A stretch of DNA of 64,000 nucleotides from Propionicicella superfundia DSM 22317 (GCF_000423465.1 NZ_KE384021.1:1-64000); one strand, 5' to 3'; positions 1-9,287 are shown, counted from the first letter of the stretch. The notes: generated from the letters alone by a model not told the origin. Made by a program: numbers and translations.

Positions 1-141
1 CAAGGAAAGATGAGTCGCTTCGCGAGAGGCAAGGTCCGCATCCGCCCAACGAAGTCTTCACTATGGAGTTCTCAAGTGTCAATGCGGTCCTGGCTAGGAC
101 GCGAGCACTCGTGTGGACGGTCTGCAGCACCGTCGCGCTCG

Positions 142-426
142 CTAGACGATCATGGGGCCCGTGTGTGGGAACTGCCGCGGAGCGCCGATCACCTCGACGT
201 TCGTCGCTCCGACGCCTCCCAGGTCCACGTAGACCACCGAGTCGAGCTCGAGTTCCATGAGTTGCACGATATCCGACCTCCAGATCAAGAGCTCGCGGTC
301 GCTGAGATCGCAGAGAAACACCGAGTACTGCAGCCGTGTCCCGTGCCCCTCCATGAGTTTGCAGACGCGCCGTAGGCGCCGTTCGTCACGGATGTCGTAT
401 GCGATCAGGTACCGCCGACGCGTCAC
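142..426 (-). CDS. cas2: CRISPR-associated endoribonuclease Cas2
   Basis: Cas2 forms the spacer-integration complex with Cas1. The 94-residue product has the normal Cas2 length. It opens with the beta strand RYLIAYDIRDERRLRRVCK, which carries the conserved metal-binding Asp, followed by the usual second half (GTRLQYSVFLCDLS). The start is GTG at 426; the nearest upstream ATG runs into a stop after two codons. Only four bases separate it from the stop of cas4-cas1, so it is the last gene of the cas operon. The gene ends at 142 with TAG. The CRISPR array that normally follows cas2 in this subtype is not visible in bases 1-141. Confidence 0.95.
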   Translation of the reverse strand: MTRRRYLIAYDIRDERRLRRVCKLMEGHGTRLQYSVFLCDLSDRELLIWRSDIVQLMELELDSVVYVDLGGVGATNVEVIGAPRQFPHTGPMIV

Positions 427-430
427 GACA

Positions 431-2080
431 TCACCTCGTTGTGAGGGGTGTGTACGCGTCGAGTTCGCCGATCAGCACGGCGGCAAGGATCCTCGTTTGG
501 ACCTCGAGGGCTCGTCGGTAGCTGACGCTGTAGCCGAAAACGGGATGCTTCAGCTCGGTCGCCATGCGTCGTTCATACCCGGCGATCAGCGTTCTTCGGC
601 CCTGCTGGGTCAGCGCAGTCCCGACCGATGAACTCCTGAAGTCGCTGCTCCGCAGTTGCCCTGTGTTGAGCAGGGACACCGTGACGGACTCGGCCACGAG
701 GGGACGAAACTCCTCAGCGAGATCCAACGCCATGGCGGGGCGCCCGTATCGATTGCGATGCAGAACGCCGATGTATGGGTCGAGGCCCACGGCGAGGCAT
801 GTGGCGACCACGTCACGGACGAGCAGCGAGTAGCAGAAGCTCAGTGACGCGTTCACAGGGTCGAGAGGAGGACGTCGGTTGCGGCCGTTCGCGCGGAAGG
901 CATCGGAGATCGCCTGATCGCACGAGAGCATGGAGGCGAAGCGGTCGAAGTACGTCCGGGCGGCCGCGCCCTCGAACCCCAGTAGATCCTCCCGCGCTGT
1001 CGCCGTCGTCGCTTTCGCCGCCAGCCTTCCCAGTCCCGCGACCGCTCCGCTCACGTCTGACTTCGCATTGCGCCTCAGCAAGGTCCGTTGGTTGCGGATC
1101 TTGCCGCTGATCATGGCTGCCGCCACAGCGGATCCCTGGGCGTGCGCCGCGACCTGCCGTCGGCGGAGTTCCGAATAGCCGGACGGTTTACCCTGCGCCC
1201 AGCCGTTCAGCCACCCGCCGTATGAGAACCACATCACGTTCGCCCCGGCCTCCCAGAGCTTCCACAGCGCTTCGGTCGTAACCTGGACATGGCCGAACAC
1301 GCACAGGCTCGACACGTCCAGGACACGGTGTCGCGCGAGTGTTTCGCCCTTCTGCGTGACGAGGATCTGACCGCCCCTGCAGCCGACGTACGAGCCTTGC
1401 TCCGTCACGTACAGAGGCTGCTGGTCAGGGTTACGGACCATGAGGCGCTTGGGCTGACTCACCCTGCCCAGCAGGGCATTCTTCTCGTCAGGCAGGCACA
1501 GCCCCACCAAAGAGCACCTCGGGCATCGCGGGGAGTCGACCAGCGGAGGCGGGGGGACCAGCGTCGCCGCCGTCTCCCTCGCCCGCGTCACCAACTCCCG
1601 GACCTCGTCCTCCAGGTCGTCCCGCCAGGGGATCGACACCCGAGAATGCGTCTCGCGGTAGTAGAGGTCGGCCGACACCACCTCGTAGCCCGCGCGATGC
1701 AGCAGCGTGGCCTGCACGAGGGCCTGGGCTCGGTCAGCAGGCCACGGCTCACCGTCAGGGCCCGGATGCCCCACCTTGTAGTCCACCGAGGAGCACCCGC
1801 CGTCGACATGGTCCACCCGGTCGATGACCGCCAGGACGCCGAGTTCCTCGTCGGACAACCGCACCGAGGACGTCGTGTACGGACGATCCTCGTCGCCCGG
1901 GGCAGGCATCCGGCCTCCCCGAGCGTCGACGGACGCATGGCTCAGGTCTCCCCGTGTGGTGTCGGCGTTGTCCGCCCACTGACCGTCGACCCATTCGATG
2001 TAGAACAGGCGGGGGCAGTACACGAACTCGTTGAGCATTCGCGCGGGAATCACGGCGGGGGCGTCCGCGTAGTCGGTCAC
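431..2080 (-). CDS. cas4-cas1: Cas4-Cas1 fusion protein
   Basis: This single 549-residue chain joins a Cas4 nuclease to the Cas1 integrase, an arrangement typical of type I-G (I-U) systems. Cas4 processes and measures prespacers; Cas1 integrates them. The Cas4 half (about 1-205) shows Cys22 in VYCPRLFYIEW, the nuclease residues around VIDRVD and VDYK (Asp100, Lys102), and the iron-sulfur cysteines 186, 189 and 195 in CPRCSLVGLC. The Cas1 half starts near residue 211. It keeps the catalytic Glu in FEGAAARTYF, the His in LHRNRYGRPAM and the Asp in ALDLAEEFRP. The start is GTG at 2080, three bases after the csb2 stop, so translation is probably coupled. No frameshift is seen. Confidence 0.95.
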   Translation of the reverse strand: MTDYADAPAVIPARMLNEFVYCPRLFYIEWVDGQWADNADTTRGDLSHASVDARGGRMPAPGDEDRPYTTSSVRLSDEELGVLAVIDRVDHVDGGCSSVDYKVGHPGPDGEPWPADRAQALVQATLLHRAGYEVVSADLYYRETHSRVSIPWRDDLEDEVRELVTRARETAATLVPPPPLVDSPRCPRCSLVGLCLPDEKNALLGRVSQPKRLMVRNPDQQPLYVTEQGSYVGCRGGQILVTQKGETLARHRVLDVSSLCVFGHVQVTTEALWKLWEAGANVMWFSYGGWLNGWAQGKPSGYSELRRRQVAAHAQGSAVAAAMISGKIRNQRTLLRRNAKSDVSGAVAGLGRLAAKATTATAREDLLGFEGAAARTYFDRFASMLSCDQAISDAFRANGRNRRPPLDPVNASLSFCYSLLVRDVVATCLAVGLDPYIGVLHRNRYGRPAMALDLAEEFRPLVAESVTVSLLNTGQLRSSDFRSSSVGTALTQQGRRTLIAGYERRMATELKHPVFGYSVSYRRALEVQTRILAAVLIGELDAYTPLTTR

Positions 2081-2083
2081 GGG

Positions 2084-3601
2084 TCACTCCACGGGTGCAA
2101 GGCGACCGAACCCGAAGTGGCTCAACCCGCCGAGGACCAGCGGCCCGACGACCGGCTCGGCGAACTCGACCCGCAGCCACACCGGGACGCGATCGTGAAT
2201 TGCGCCTCGCCCCAAGGTGCGCGACAGCTTGGCCCCCCACCGCAGCCTCCGGTACAGGCGTGCCTCGACCGGCCGCGATGTCACCGCGATGGAGCGGACG
2301 GCCGGCGGCTTCGCGAAGCGGAACGCCAGCTCGCTCTGCACATCCTCCAACGCGAGGCTGGCCAGCGTCTGGTTCTTCTTGCCTCGTCGCACGAGAAGAT
2401 GAGGGGTCGCGGACTCCCACACCGTCCCGCCACGATGACCGCCAGGACGTGTCAGCAGGTCGCCGATGACATCACGCCCGCCCCAACCGACAAGGTTGAG
2501 GTCGCCCGCCACGAAACCCGTGGGGACGTAGCCGCGGTCTTCTCGTGGACGAAGGCCGATCGCGCCGACGACGGAGGCGACACGGGCGGCCGTCTCGTAG
2601 GAGACACCGGCGACGCCGTTCTCGTTCGTCGCCGGCACCCACAGGACGAGATCGGACACCCGTCCCTCCTTCTCCGTCCAGAGCCAGTGGGCATGCTGAT
2701 GCTGCCGCGTCTCGCCTGTCTGGTGACCGCTCAGCAGGCATCGGTCGCGTTCTTCGACCGGCTCGGGGTGACGGTCCTCGGCGGTACCATCCTCGCGATC
2801 GTCGGCGGGCTTGGTGACACTGAGCGCGATCATGCGCAGACGGTCGGTGGCGAGCACGGCGTTGACGCCCTGGAAGGGCTCGGGCGAGGAGAAATGCCAC
2901 CTCATCACCTCCACGCGAGAGTCGGCACGGGCTCTGCGGCGTGGGGCCGAGGCCGCGCCGGCCGCCTCCTCGTAGGACACCCATCGAGCCCCCTCGGGGA
3001 GCAGCCGACGGCCCTTCCGCATCTGGTGCACGGTCACCTCGAGCTGTTCGCGAGAAGCGTCCGCCGTCGGACACATGAGCCGCTGCAGTCCGTGGGTGCT
3101 CGGCCGCCAGATCGATCCGGTCCAGTCGTGCGCTTGTGGCGGCGCGTCGATGATCGAGCCCACGACGGCTGACTCCGCGCGACCCAGATAGGGCATGGAC
3201 GCCACGAGCTCGCCCAGCAGGCGCAGCGCGTCCTCCGCCAGTTCGGCCTCACCCCACTCGACGACGAGCGCGTCCAGGGGAGACACCGAGACGTAGGGGT
3301 CGAAGGTGAGCTCCGTGGCGTTCAGTCCCGTCCGCTGCTTGCCCTTGGGCATGTAGTGGCGGGTGTGTCCACGCCGGAACGGAGGCACGAAGTAGGTCGG
3401 AGGCTGCGCCAGCGGCTTCACCGCCTCCAGCACCTGCGACATCGGCACGTTCGGGTAGCGGGTGTACGCGACGGCGATCAGCGCTCGCACGATCCGCCAC
3501 GGTGAGGGAGGCCATTCGACGACTCCGTTGTTCACCGCCTGATCCCACGGCGTCGCGTGGTAACGGCGATGCGGAAACGTCAGTTTGAGGACGACGCTCA
3601 C
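2084..3601 (-). CDS. csb2: Type I-G Cascade subunit Csb2 (Cas5-Cas6 fusion, GSU0054 family)
   Basis: Csb2 is the type I-G subunit that combines a Cas5-like RAMP fold with a Cas6-like domain. It is expected to cap the crRNA 5' handle and to process pre-crRNA. The 505-residue product begins MSVVLKLTFPHRRYHATPWD and then VEWPPSPWRIVRALI, the family's recognisable N-terminus in which the PPSPWR stretch is conserved. Its C-terminus (FGFGRLAPVE) is a glycine-rich end like that of RAMP proteins. It lies between csb1 (nine bases away) and cas4-cas1 (two bases away). The assignment rests on family resemblance and gene order; the exact Cas6 catalytic residue is not assigned. Confidence 0.88.
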   Translation of the reverse strand: MSVVLKLTFPHRRYHATPWDQAVNNGVVEWPPSPWRIVRALIAVAYTRYPNVPMSQVLEAVKPLAQPPTYFVPPFRRGHTRHYMPKGKQRTGLNATELTFDPYVSVSPLDALVVEWGEAELAEDALRLLGELVASMPYLGRAESAVVGSIIDAPPQAHDWTGSIWRPSTHGLQRLMCPTADASREQLEVTVHQMRKGRRLLPEGARWVSYEEAAGAASAPRRRARADSRVEVMRWHFSSPEPFQGVNAVLATDRLRMIALSVTKPADDREDGTAEDRHPEPVEERDRCLLSGHQTGETRQHQHAHWLWTEKEGRVSDLVLWVPATNENGVAGVSYETAARVASVVGAIGLRPREDRGYVPTGFVAGDLNLVGWGGRDVIGDLLTRPGGHRGGTVWESATPHLLVRRGKKNQTLASLALEDVQSELAFRFAKPPAVRSIAVTSRPVEARLYRRLRWGAKLSRTLGRGAIHDRVPVWLRVEFAEPVVGPLVLGGLSHFGFGRLAPVE

Positions 3602-3610
3602 GACGGTGAC

Positions 3611-4546
3611 CTATGCCTTGCCCTTGGGGCCGCTCCACACGACCACGGTGCGGGGCGCGAACTGTCCGCCGAGTGCTGCGACCGCGGCTTCGAGCCGGGT
3701 GCTGGCGCTCGTCGGCGTCGGCAGGCTCGTGAGGTCGACCACCTTGAGATCGCAGGCCGTGCGCAGCCGCATACCCTCGTCGTTGAAGAAGTGGGACAGC
3801 TCGTAGTCGATGATCGCCTCGAGAAGCTCGGTGCGCTCGTCCCCGAGCCCGTACGAGCGCAACTGCTCGTGGTCGACGGTCACGTATGCCGTGATGGCGC
3901 GCGCGGTGTACTCGGTCCGAAGATGCGGGACCATCCCGTAGCCGGACTCCGCCCCGCGTCCCTCGGCCGTCTTCTGGTTGACACCGTCCGTCTTCACTCC
4001 GCCCGACGCCGCGACCCGCACGTCGTCGGCATCGATGAAGCTCGTGATCGCCCGCGCCACCTTGGGCTGGGTCGGCCAGCTCTTCCGGGCGAAGAACACG
4101 CCGTGGACCAGCGACAGCGGGTCCAGGTCGAAGATGGCGCGTGCGACCTCGCGGTGGTTGGTCGGTTTGCCGGCCACCAGCCCGAGCTTGCGCTCGATCA
4201 CCTTCTCAGCGTCCTCACCGTCGATGCTTCCGTCCATGATGTAGGCCGAGGCGAGCCGGTGGGCCTCAAGCCGCGAGGAGGTGAGGAACTCGCCGTCGGG
4301 ATCGACCACCTCCACGTACGGAATGGCGTCGAACGCCTCGACGGGCCGCTGCTCGGCGACGCGCCAAGTGGTCTCTTCGAAGCGGTTGGCCATCGATTGG
4401 GGCGACTCGACGTGGAGGCAGGGTATCTCCACACCGTCCTCGAGCCGGGGGAAGACGGCCGCGCCGAGGTTCGGGAAACCGGTCGGCTGGAACCGTGCAC
4501 CGGCAACAGGCACCAGGGGCAGGGTCAGGGTCGTGCGTCGGGTCAT
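3611..4546 (-). CDS. csb1: Type I-G Cascade backbone subunit Csb1 (Cas7, GSU0053 family)
   Basis: Csb1 is the Cas7-type protein that polymerises along the crRNA to form the Cascade backbone. The open frame extends further upstream, but the start chosen is ATG at 4546, which overlaps the csx17 stop as ATGA. This gives 311 residues beginning MTRRTTLTLPLVPVAGARFQ. Family-like stretches are FQPTGFPNLGAAVF, the HVESPQSMANRFE segment, and VFFARKSWPTQPKVARAITSF. The overlap with csx17 and the nine-base gap to csb2 show that all three Cascade subunits are co-translated. The name is given with good confidence because sequence and order both match the I-G arrangement. Confidence 0.9.
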   Translation of the reverse strand: MTRRTTLTLPLVPVAGARFQPTGFPNLGAAVFPRLEDGVEIPCLHVESPQSMANRFEETTWRVAEQRPVEAFDAIPYVEVVDPDGEFLTSSRLEAHRLASAYIMDGSIDGEDAEKVIERKLGLVAGKPTNHREVARAIFDLDPLSLVHGVFFARKSWPTQPKVARAITSFIDADDVRVAASGGVKTDGVNQKTAEGRGAESGYGMVPHLRTEYTARAITAYVTVDHEQLRSYGLGDERTELLEAIIDYELSHFFNDEGMRLRTACDLKVVDLTSLPTPTSASTRLEAAVAALGGQFAPRTVVVWSGPKGKA

Positions 4547-6690
4547 GATGCGATCTCCTCGTTGCTGTTCTGCGAAGCGAGCCGGGTAACGCGCTTCAAT
4601 GCGTGCGTGTGGTTGGTCGGCACCCACAGTGCCGCCGCGAGCCGTTGCCCATCCGACGAAGCGATCGGGCCCACCTGACCGATCGGCTTGAGGAACGCGA
4701 CCGTCCCCCCCGCACCGCGCTGGATCACGTAGCTGCGCTGCAGGAGGGCGGCGGCCTCCGCCACCACGTGCGAGGTGGTCCCTGCCGCCAACTGCGCGGG
4801 CCAGCCCGGGGCGATGCCCCGCTGGCTTGCCTCGTCGAGCAGACCGGTCGCGCTGACGGCCTGGCGAGCGAACGGCTGGAGGATGGCCAGAGCGGGCACG
4901 GGAACCGCGTCGGCCGGGGCCCAGGGCTCACGCTCGAGGCGGCCATGCCAGTCGAGCGCCAGCATCGACATGAGCGCCGTCTCGACGAGACGGTCGTCGA
5001 GGGCTCCGCTCGCCCACGCGTGGACGTCCTGCCAGGGCACGGAGAGTGCGTAGCGGTCCATGACCGCCACGCCCGCCGACTCGGGGGCGCGGGTGTCGCT
5101 GCGATGGGCAAGCCTCCACACGAGCAGCTCCGACAGCACCGAACGGAGGGATCGCGGCCCGAAACCGGCCACGACCGCCTTCTGGAAGGGCTCACGGGCT
5201 CGGGCAGGCGGCCGCCCGATGAGGAGGTCGGCCATGGACCACTCGCGCTCCGCGACGGTCACGGTGCCGCTCGCCAGACCGGCCGCGATCCGATACTCCG
5301 GGACATCCGCGAGGAGGCTCGCGAACAGGGGCAGTGCCTCGGACGCCCGGAGCTTGCGCTCGGCGAACGACACCGCGTCTCGACCTCCCTCGGTAAGCGC
5401 GACAGCCCTTTCGGACTCCGTTGCTGCTGCGAGGACGGCGAGAAGGTGCTCCGCTTCGCCCGGGTCGCGATAGAAGCGGACCCGTGCCCGCTCGTAGCCC
5501 GCGAAGACCGGTGCCAGCCGGTTCGTCGCGCTCACGCGCAGGAACGGGTTCGCCCTGTGCTCTATGGCGATTCCGACCTCCACCTCGGGGCGTGCCTCGA
5601 CGGTGACCTCGTCGAGGAGAACCGCGCTGTAGGACAGGCCGTTGCGCTGGACGAACCCGTAGCGGAAGAACCGGTCCGCGCGGCGGTCGATTCCCGATGA
5701 CCTCAGCGCCGCATACATGTGGGCCGCGCCGACGGCGGTGCGGCCGTCCCAGCTCGCCCGGGACGACGTGAACAGGTGGTGGATGTCGCGGGAGCCCAGG
5801 GGGTGGTTCCACACCGGCGCCCACAGCTCGCCCCGCGCCTCCTCCTCTTCGGAGCCGGGGGTGGGCCCTGCGGGACTCGCCGTCACGGTGAACGGCATCG
5901 CGGCGCGACCCGCGACCTCGCCGAACCGCCGCACCGGGGCAGAGGCGAAGCTCACGAGTCCTTCGACCATGAGAACGAACGGCCAGGGGTTGACGAACGA
6001 AACGGCGTCGTCGAACGCGGATGTTCCCGGGCCGCCGGCGGCTGCGGGGTCGAACTGGCCGATCGTCGCGGCGGCGAGTGCCACCGACCTGCCGTCGAGC
6101 GCCGACTCGAGCCATGTGCGGGAGGCGGGCCGACGTGCCCCCAGGTCGGGCAGCACATCGGCCAGCCGTTGATGGAAGTTCGTGGAGAAGTCGTAGCGCC
6201 CGTCGTTCCCACCGGTCCCGAGGAGCGGGGGAAAAACGGCGCGGCGTTCGCCCTGCGGTCCGGTGGTCAGGACGACCGCTGCATCGATCCACGGCAGCGC
6301 CGCGTCGGGGACGCTGTTGCGGAGACGCTGGACGTAGGTGCCCTTGTCCTTGTCCTGGTCGACTGCGCGGATCACGGCATCGGTCGCGACGAAGGCCTGC
6401 AGCCTCGGTGAACCCGACGTGAGGAGCTTGTTCAACGCCTGGCGCGGGGCTTTGTCCTTCTCTCCGTATCCACTGCCGCCGTTCCACGGGCTCAGGATCG
6501 GCGTCGGGCGGTACGCGTCGATGAGGAAGTCGACAAGGTCGTCGCGGGCGACGTCGACCATGAGAGTCGACCCTTCCCACCACGACATCGCGGCGGGGTC
6601 GAACTGGGTGGTCACCACCCGGACGAGGCCGAGCCCTGCCAAGTAGGTCATCAGGTTGTCGGGTCGCAGCCCGGGCATCTCCAGGATCAC
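4543..6690 (-). CDS. csx17: Type I-G Cascade large subunit Csx17 (Cas8-like)
   Basis: Csx17 takes the place of Cas8 in type I-G and is expected to recognise the PAM and help recruit Cas3. The start is GTG at 6690, overlapping the cas3 stop as GTGA, and gives 715 residues; the open frame upstream is antisense shadow of cas3. The N-terminus LRPDNLMTYLAGLGLVRVV matches the family pattern of a short beta strand followed by an 'L..YL.ALGL.R' helix. Another conserved-looking region is FVNPWPFVLMVEGLVSFA. Large subunits diverge quickly, so the call rests on this N-terminus, on size and on its position between cas3 and csb1. Confidence 0.88.
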   Translation of the reverse strand: MILEMPGLRPDNLMTYLAGLGLVRVVTTQFDPAAMSWWEGSTLMVDVARDDLVDFLIDAYRPTPILSPWNGGSGYGEKDKAPRQALNKLLTSGSPRLQAFVATDAVIRAVDQDKDKGTYVQRLRNSVPDAALPWIDAAVVLTTGPQGERRAVFPPLLGTGGNDGRYDFSTNFHQRLADVLPDLGARRPASRTWLESALDGRSVALAAATIGQFDPAAAGGPGTSAFDDAVSFVNPWPFVLMVEGLVSFASAPVRRFGEVAGRAAMPFTVTASPAGPTPGSEEEEARGELWAPVWNHPLGSRDIHHLFTSSRASWDGRTAVGAAHMYAALRSSGIDRRADRFFRYGFVQRNGLSYSAVLLDEVTVEARPEVEVGIAIEHRANPFLRVSATNRLAPVFAGYERARVRFYRDPGEAEHLLAVLAAATESERAVALTEGGRDAVSFAERKLRASEALPLFASLLADVPEYRIAAGLASGTVTVAEREWSMADLLIGRPPARAREPFQKAVVAGFGPRSLRSVLSELLVWRLAHRSDTRAPESAGVAVMDRYALSVPWQDVHAWASGALDDRLVETALMSMLALDWHGRLEREPWAPADAVPVPALAILQPFARQAVSATGLLDEASQRGIAPGWPAQLAAGTTSHVVAEAAALLQRSYVIQRGAGGTVAFLKPIGQVGPIASSDGQRLAAALWVPTNHTHALKRVTRLASQNSNEEIAS

Positions 6691-9095
6691 GGGGTCACCT
6701 CCGGGTGGGGCAGGGCACTGGCTCGCCAGTCGGCCATGCGGACGAGCATCTCGGCATATGCGAGGCGGAACGGGCCCCAGTGGTCGAGCAGCGCCAGGCT
6801 TCGGTCGGTCCACGAGCCGGGGCCGCCACCGAAGACGCGGGCGAGATCCACGGAGCTCTTGCCGCCGGTGACCGTCGGAATCAGGTCTGCCTGCAGCAGG
6901 CCGAACAGCGTGCGTCCGGACCGGCCTTCCACCGTCGGATCCTGCGGACTGACACGAACGATGCCGTGATGGGCTGCGACCAGGTAGCGGCACAGGTCGT
7001 GGGCGGCCTCGGGGACGCCGGCGTCGGTCATGGCGTCCGCGCCGTCGGGGCTCATCAGCATCAGCGCCGACACCAGTTCGTGGCGGAAGTTGCGGCGGCG
7101 TCGACCGTTCTCGTCCTTGCAGATCAACTGCCCCTTCGACCCGGGCGATTTCGCGAAGACACCGGCCGTCGGGTGGTCGGGCGAGGTCGCAAGCAGCGCT
7201 CCTTGCCAGATGGGATGTGCTTTCCCGATGTCGTGAAGAGCCGCAGCGCCGACGACGGCCGCGCGCATGTCCGGGTCAAGAGAGACCGTCCGCGCGATCT
7301 CCTCGATCAGGGTTTCTGCCTGTTCCCGGGTCTCAGCGAGGTGGGTCGCGAGCGGCAGCCACACACTCGACTGGGCCCCGGGCTCGTTGCCCACGCCATC
7401 GGTGTCGGGTCTCGGAACGTCGTCGGCCCGGGCCGAGGCCTCGGCCTCGGTGATCGCAACCGGCGTCCTCGACGACGGCGAGAAGCCCGCCTCGGTGTCG
7501 TAGCCGCCATCGGCGCGGTCGACCAGCAGGAGCTGCTGTGGCTTGACCTGAGCCCCGCTCGTCACCCGGACCCAGCGGTCATCCGTGGTGGAGAACATGA
7601 GCACCCGTGGGCGAGGATCACGCGAGAGGAGGCTACGGACGTCGGCGGCCTTCGCGGCGCAGCGCAAGGGCTCGGGCGGCACGGTCACGGACCGCCCCAC
7701 TCCCTCGTAGCTCGCCGTGTCGACCCAGGCGATCTGGATGTCCAGCGGCTCGTCGCCGCGAATGTAGCGGCTGATGTCGATGTCTCGGCCCGCCTGGTCG
7801 GCGGCGGTCTCGAAGAGGTCTTCCATCTCGGACCGGCGGATGACTGCCAGGTCCGTCGGCACCTGGGCCACTCGCGTCGTCAGGAGAACGTGCCCGGACA
7901 CCTGGCGGCCCTCGATCGCTCGCAGGGCGTCGGCGGTCGCTGCCGTGTCGTGGGCGTCGTAGGGGCTGTCTTTCATGGCTTCGAACCACAACAGCCGGGC
8001 GTCTGGTTGTCTGCCCTTGCGGTTGAGGCGACCGGCGCGCTGGACGAGGGAGCTCCACGGGGCCGCCTCGGTCACCAGGGTCCGGGCGTCGAGGTCGACA
8101 CCGGCCTCCAGGGTCTGCGTCGCCACGACGATCCGCCCTTCGGGCGGCACCTCCGAGAGGACCCGGTCGACGATGTCGGCCCGTTCCACACCGCGGAAAT
8201 GGGAGTGGAGGAGAAGGAGGTCGGCCTGGGTCTTGCCCTTCAACGCCCGGTAGGTCTCGACGGCGCGTTTGACCGTGTTGACCATGACCAGGGTCAAGGA
8301 CCCCGGCATATGGGCATCGATGATCCTCTCCGCGAGGACTTTCGGCTTGTCGCAGCCATGCAGTTGTTCCACGGTCTTTGCCGCAGCCAACCGCTGCCGC
8401 AGGATCGGGTCGGTTTCGTCGTCGGCCTCGAGGCGGATGACGCTCGTCGTCTTCTCGTCGTAGGGGTTGTCCACGACGTCGAGCGCCTCGGGCAGGATCG
8501 TGGCGGACATGCACGTCAGCCCGGCGGGTTCAGCCGTCTGCCAGCCGGACTGGAATGCGCTGATCTGGCGGAGGGTCGCGGTCGCCTGGACGCACAGTTG
8601 CACCTCGTCGACCACGATCTGCGCCCCGTTGGTGAGGAGGGCGAAGTCGATCGGGTACGCACCTCGCGTCGCCCCATAGCCCCGATTCAGTGCTCGCGAC
8701 ACCACGCCGTCCACGGTTCCGATGACGATGGAGCGCTCGTCGGGCGTCGTGCGCCAGGCGCTGAGGTCGTCGCGAGAGAGCCGACCGCCCATCAGAACCT
8801 GAACATGCACGGCGTCGGCAACACCCAGCCTCTCCAGCATGTCCGCCACCCGCCGCTCGGTCTGTTCGACGAGGGTGCGCATGGGCAAGGCGATGATGAG
8901 TCGCCGTGGGGTAGCCGCCTGCGTGCCCGCGGATCCGCGAAACGCGCGCCACAGCCAGGGGACCACCACGGCTTCGGTCTTTCCCGCGCCCGTCGGCGCG
9001 GTGATGATGTCAGGGAAGCCGACGTCGGCCACCCGGCACTGGAAGGGGTACGGCCAGAAACCCGTTGCCGTCTCGAAGAACTCCGCGTAGTCCAC
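6687..9095 (-). CDS. cas3: CRISPR-associated helicase-nuclease Cas3 with C-terminal HD domain
   Basis: Cas3 is recruited to the Cascade R-loop, unwinds the target and degrades it. The start chosen is GTG at 9095, because GGAGGT lies seven bases before it (9103-9108). This gives 802 residues and drops a 22-residue upstream extension. Visible parts are a Q-like motif (WPYPFQ), Walker A in TAPTGAGKTEA (Lys39), the motif II variant VVDEVQLC, the SF2 motif VI QRAGRLNRKGR, and a C-terminal HD nuclease with ALHDIGKAHP and later AAHHG. HD after the helicase, rather than before it, is the domain order expected of Cas3 in type I-G. It is the first gene of the operon; the promoter must lie between 9096 and 9287. 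Confidence 0.94.
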   Translation of the reverse strand: MDYAEFFETATGFWPYPFQCRVADVGFPDIITAPTGAGKTEAVVVPWLWRAFRGSAGTQAATPRRLIIALPMRTLVEQTERRVADMLERLGVADAVHVQVLMGGRLSRDDLSAWRTTPDERSIVIGTVDGVVSRALNRGYGATRGAYPIDFALLTNGAQIVVDEVQLCVQATATLRQISAFQSGWQTAEPAGLTCMSATILPEALDVVDNPYDEKTTSVIRLEADDETDPILRQRLAAAKTVEQLHGCDKPKVLAERIIDAHMPGSLTLVMVNTVKRAVETYRALKGKTQADLLLLHSHFRGVERADIVDRVLSEVPPEGRIVVATQTLEAGVDLDARTLVTEAAPWSSLVQRAGRLNRKGRQPDARLLWFEAMKDSPYDAHDTAATADALRAIEGRQVSGHVLLTTRVAQVPTDLAVIRRSEMEDLFETAADQAGRDIDISRYIRGDEPLDIQIAWVDTASYEGVGRSVTVPPEPLRCAAKAADVRSLLSRDPRPRVLMFSTTDDRWVRVTSGAQVKPQQLLLVDRADGGYDTEAGFSPSSRTPVAITEAEASARADDVPRPDTDGVGNEPGAQSSVWLPLATHLAETREQAETLIEEIARTVSLDPDMRAAVVGAAALHDIGKAHPIWQGALLATSPDHPTAGVFAKSPGSKGQLICKDENGRRRRNFRHELVSALMLMSPDGADAMTDAGVPEAAHDLCRYLVAAHHGIVRVSPQDPTVEGRSGRTLFGLLQADLIPTVTGGKSSVDLARVFGGGPGSWTDRSLALLDHWGPFRLAYAEMLVRMADWRASALPHPEVTP

Positions 9096-9184
9096 TTCGG
9101 CTACCTCCTGCAAACAAGGGAACCACAGGCCACCGACGCTTTCTGTGAGTTGGCCCAACACGTCGATGAGGGGACGGCGCGGTG

Positions 9185-9217
9185 CCGGGCATGCTGCTCG
9201 TCACGCGCCATGCCCGG
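9185..9217. promoter_or_regulatory. Inverted repeat upstream of cas3
   Basis: The nine-base arms CCGGGCATG (9185-9193) and CATGCCCGG (9209-9217) are perfect reverse complements around a 15-base loop, about 90 bases before the cas3 start. It could be an operator of the cas promoter or part of a larger hairpin with the neighbouring palindrome. No regulator gene is adjacent, so the role is inference. Confidence 0.5.
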
Positions 9218-9219
9218 AC

Positions 9220-9259
9220 GACACGAGGACGCCCGCCGGCCGGCGGGCGTCCTCGTGTC
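9220..9259. terminator. 40-bp perfect palindrome, probable terminator hairpin
   Basis: Bases 9220-9239 and 9240-9259 are exact reverse complements with no loop; the centre is GCCGGCCGGC and the outer arms read GACACGAGGACG / CGTCCTCGTGTC. It lies just past the stop of the small minus-strand gene 9288-9455 and before cas3, so it would insulate the cas operon from upstream transcription. There is no clear T run on the minus strand, as is common for actinobacterial hairpins. Confidence 0.6.
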
Positions 9260-9287
9260 TCTTCGTCAGATATTCAGGTGGAGTAAC

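Noticed and set aside
1-141. CRISPR array or leader within the first bases
   Set aside because: No repeated unit is present in bases 1-141; at most it is leader DNA of an array lying outside the window.
1289-3172. 627-codon plus-strand frame opposite the cas genes
   Set aside because: Antisense shadow of cas4-cas1 and csb2 in high-GC DNA; the composition is not protein-like and no start signal is present.
4547-4627. N-terminal extension of Csb1
   Set aside because: The extension reads as shadow of csx17, and the ATGA overlap at 4546 gives the family N-terminus.
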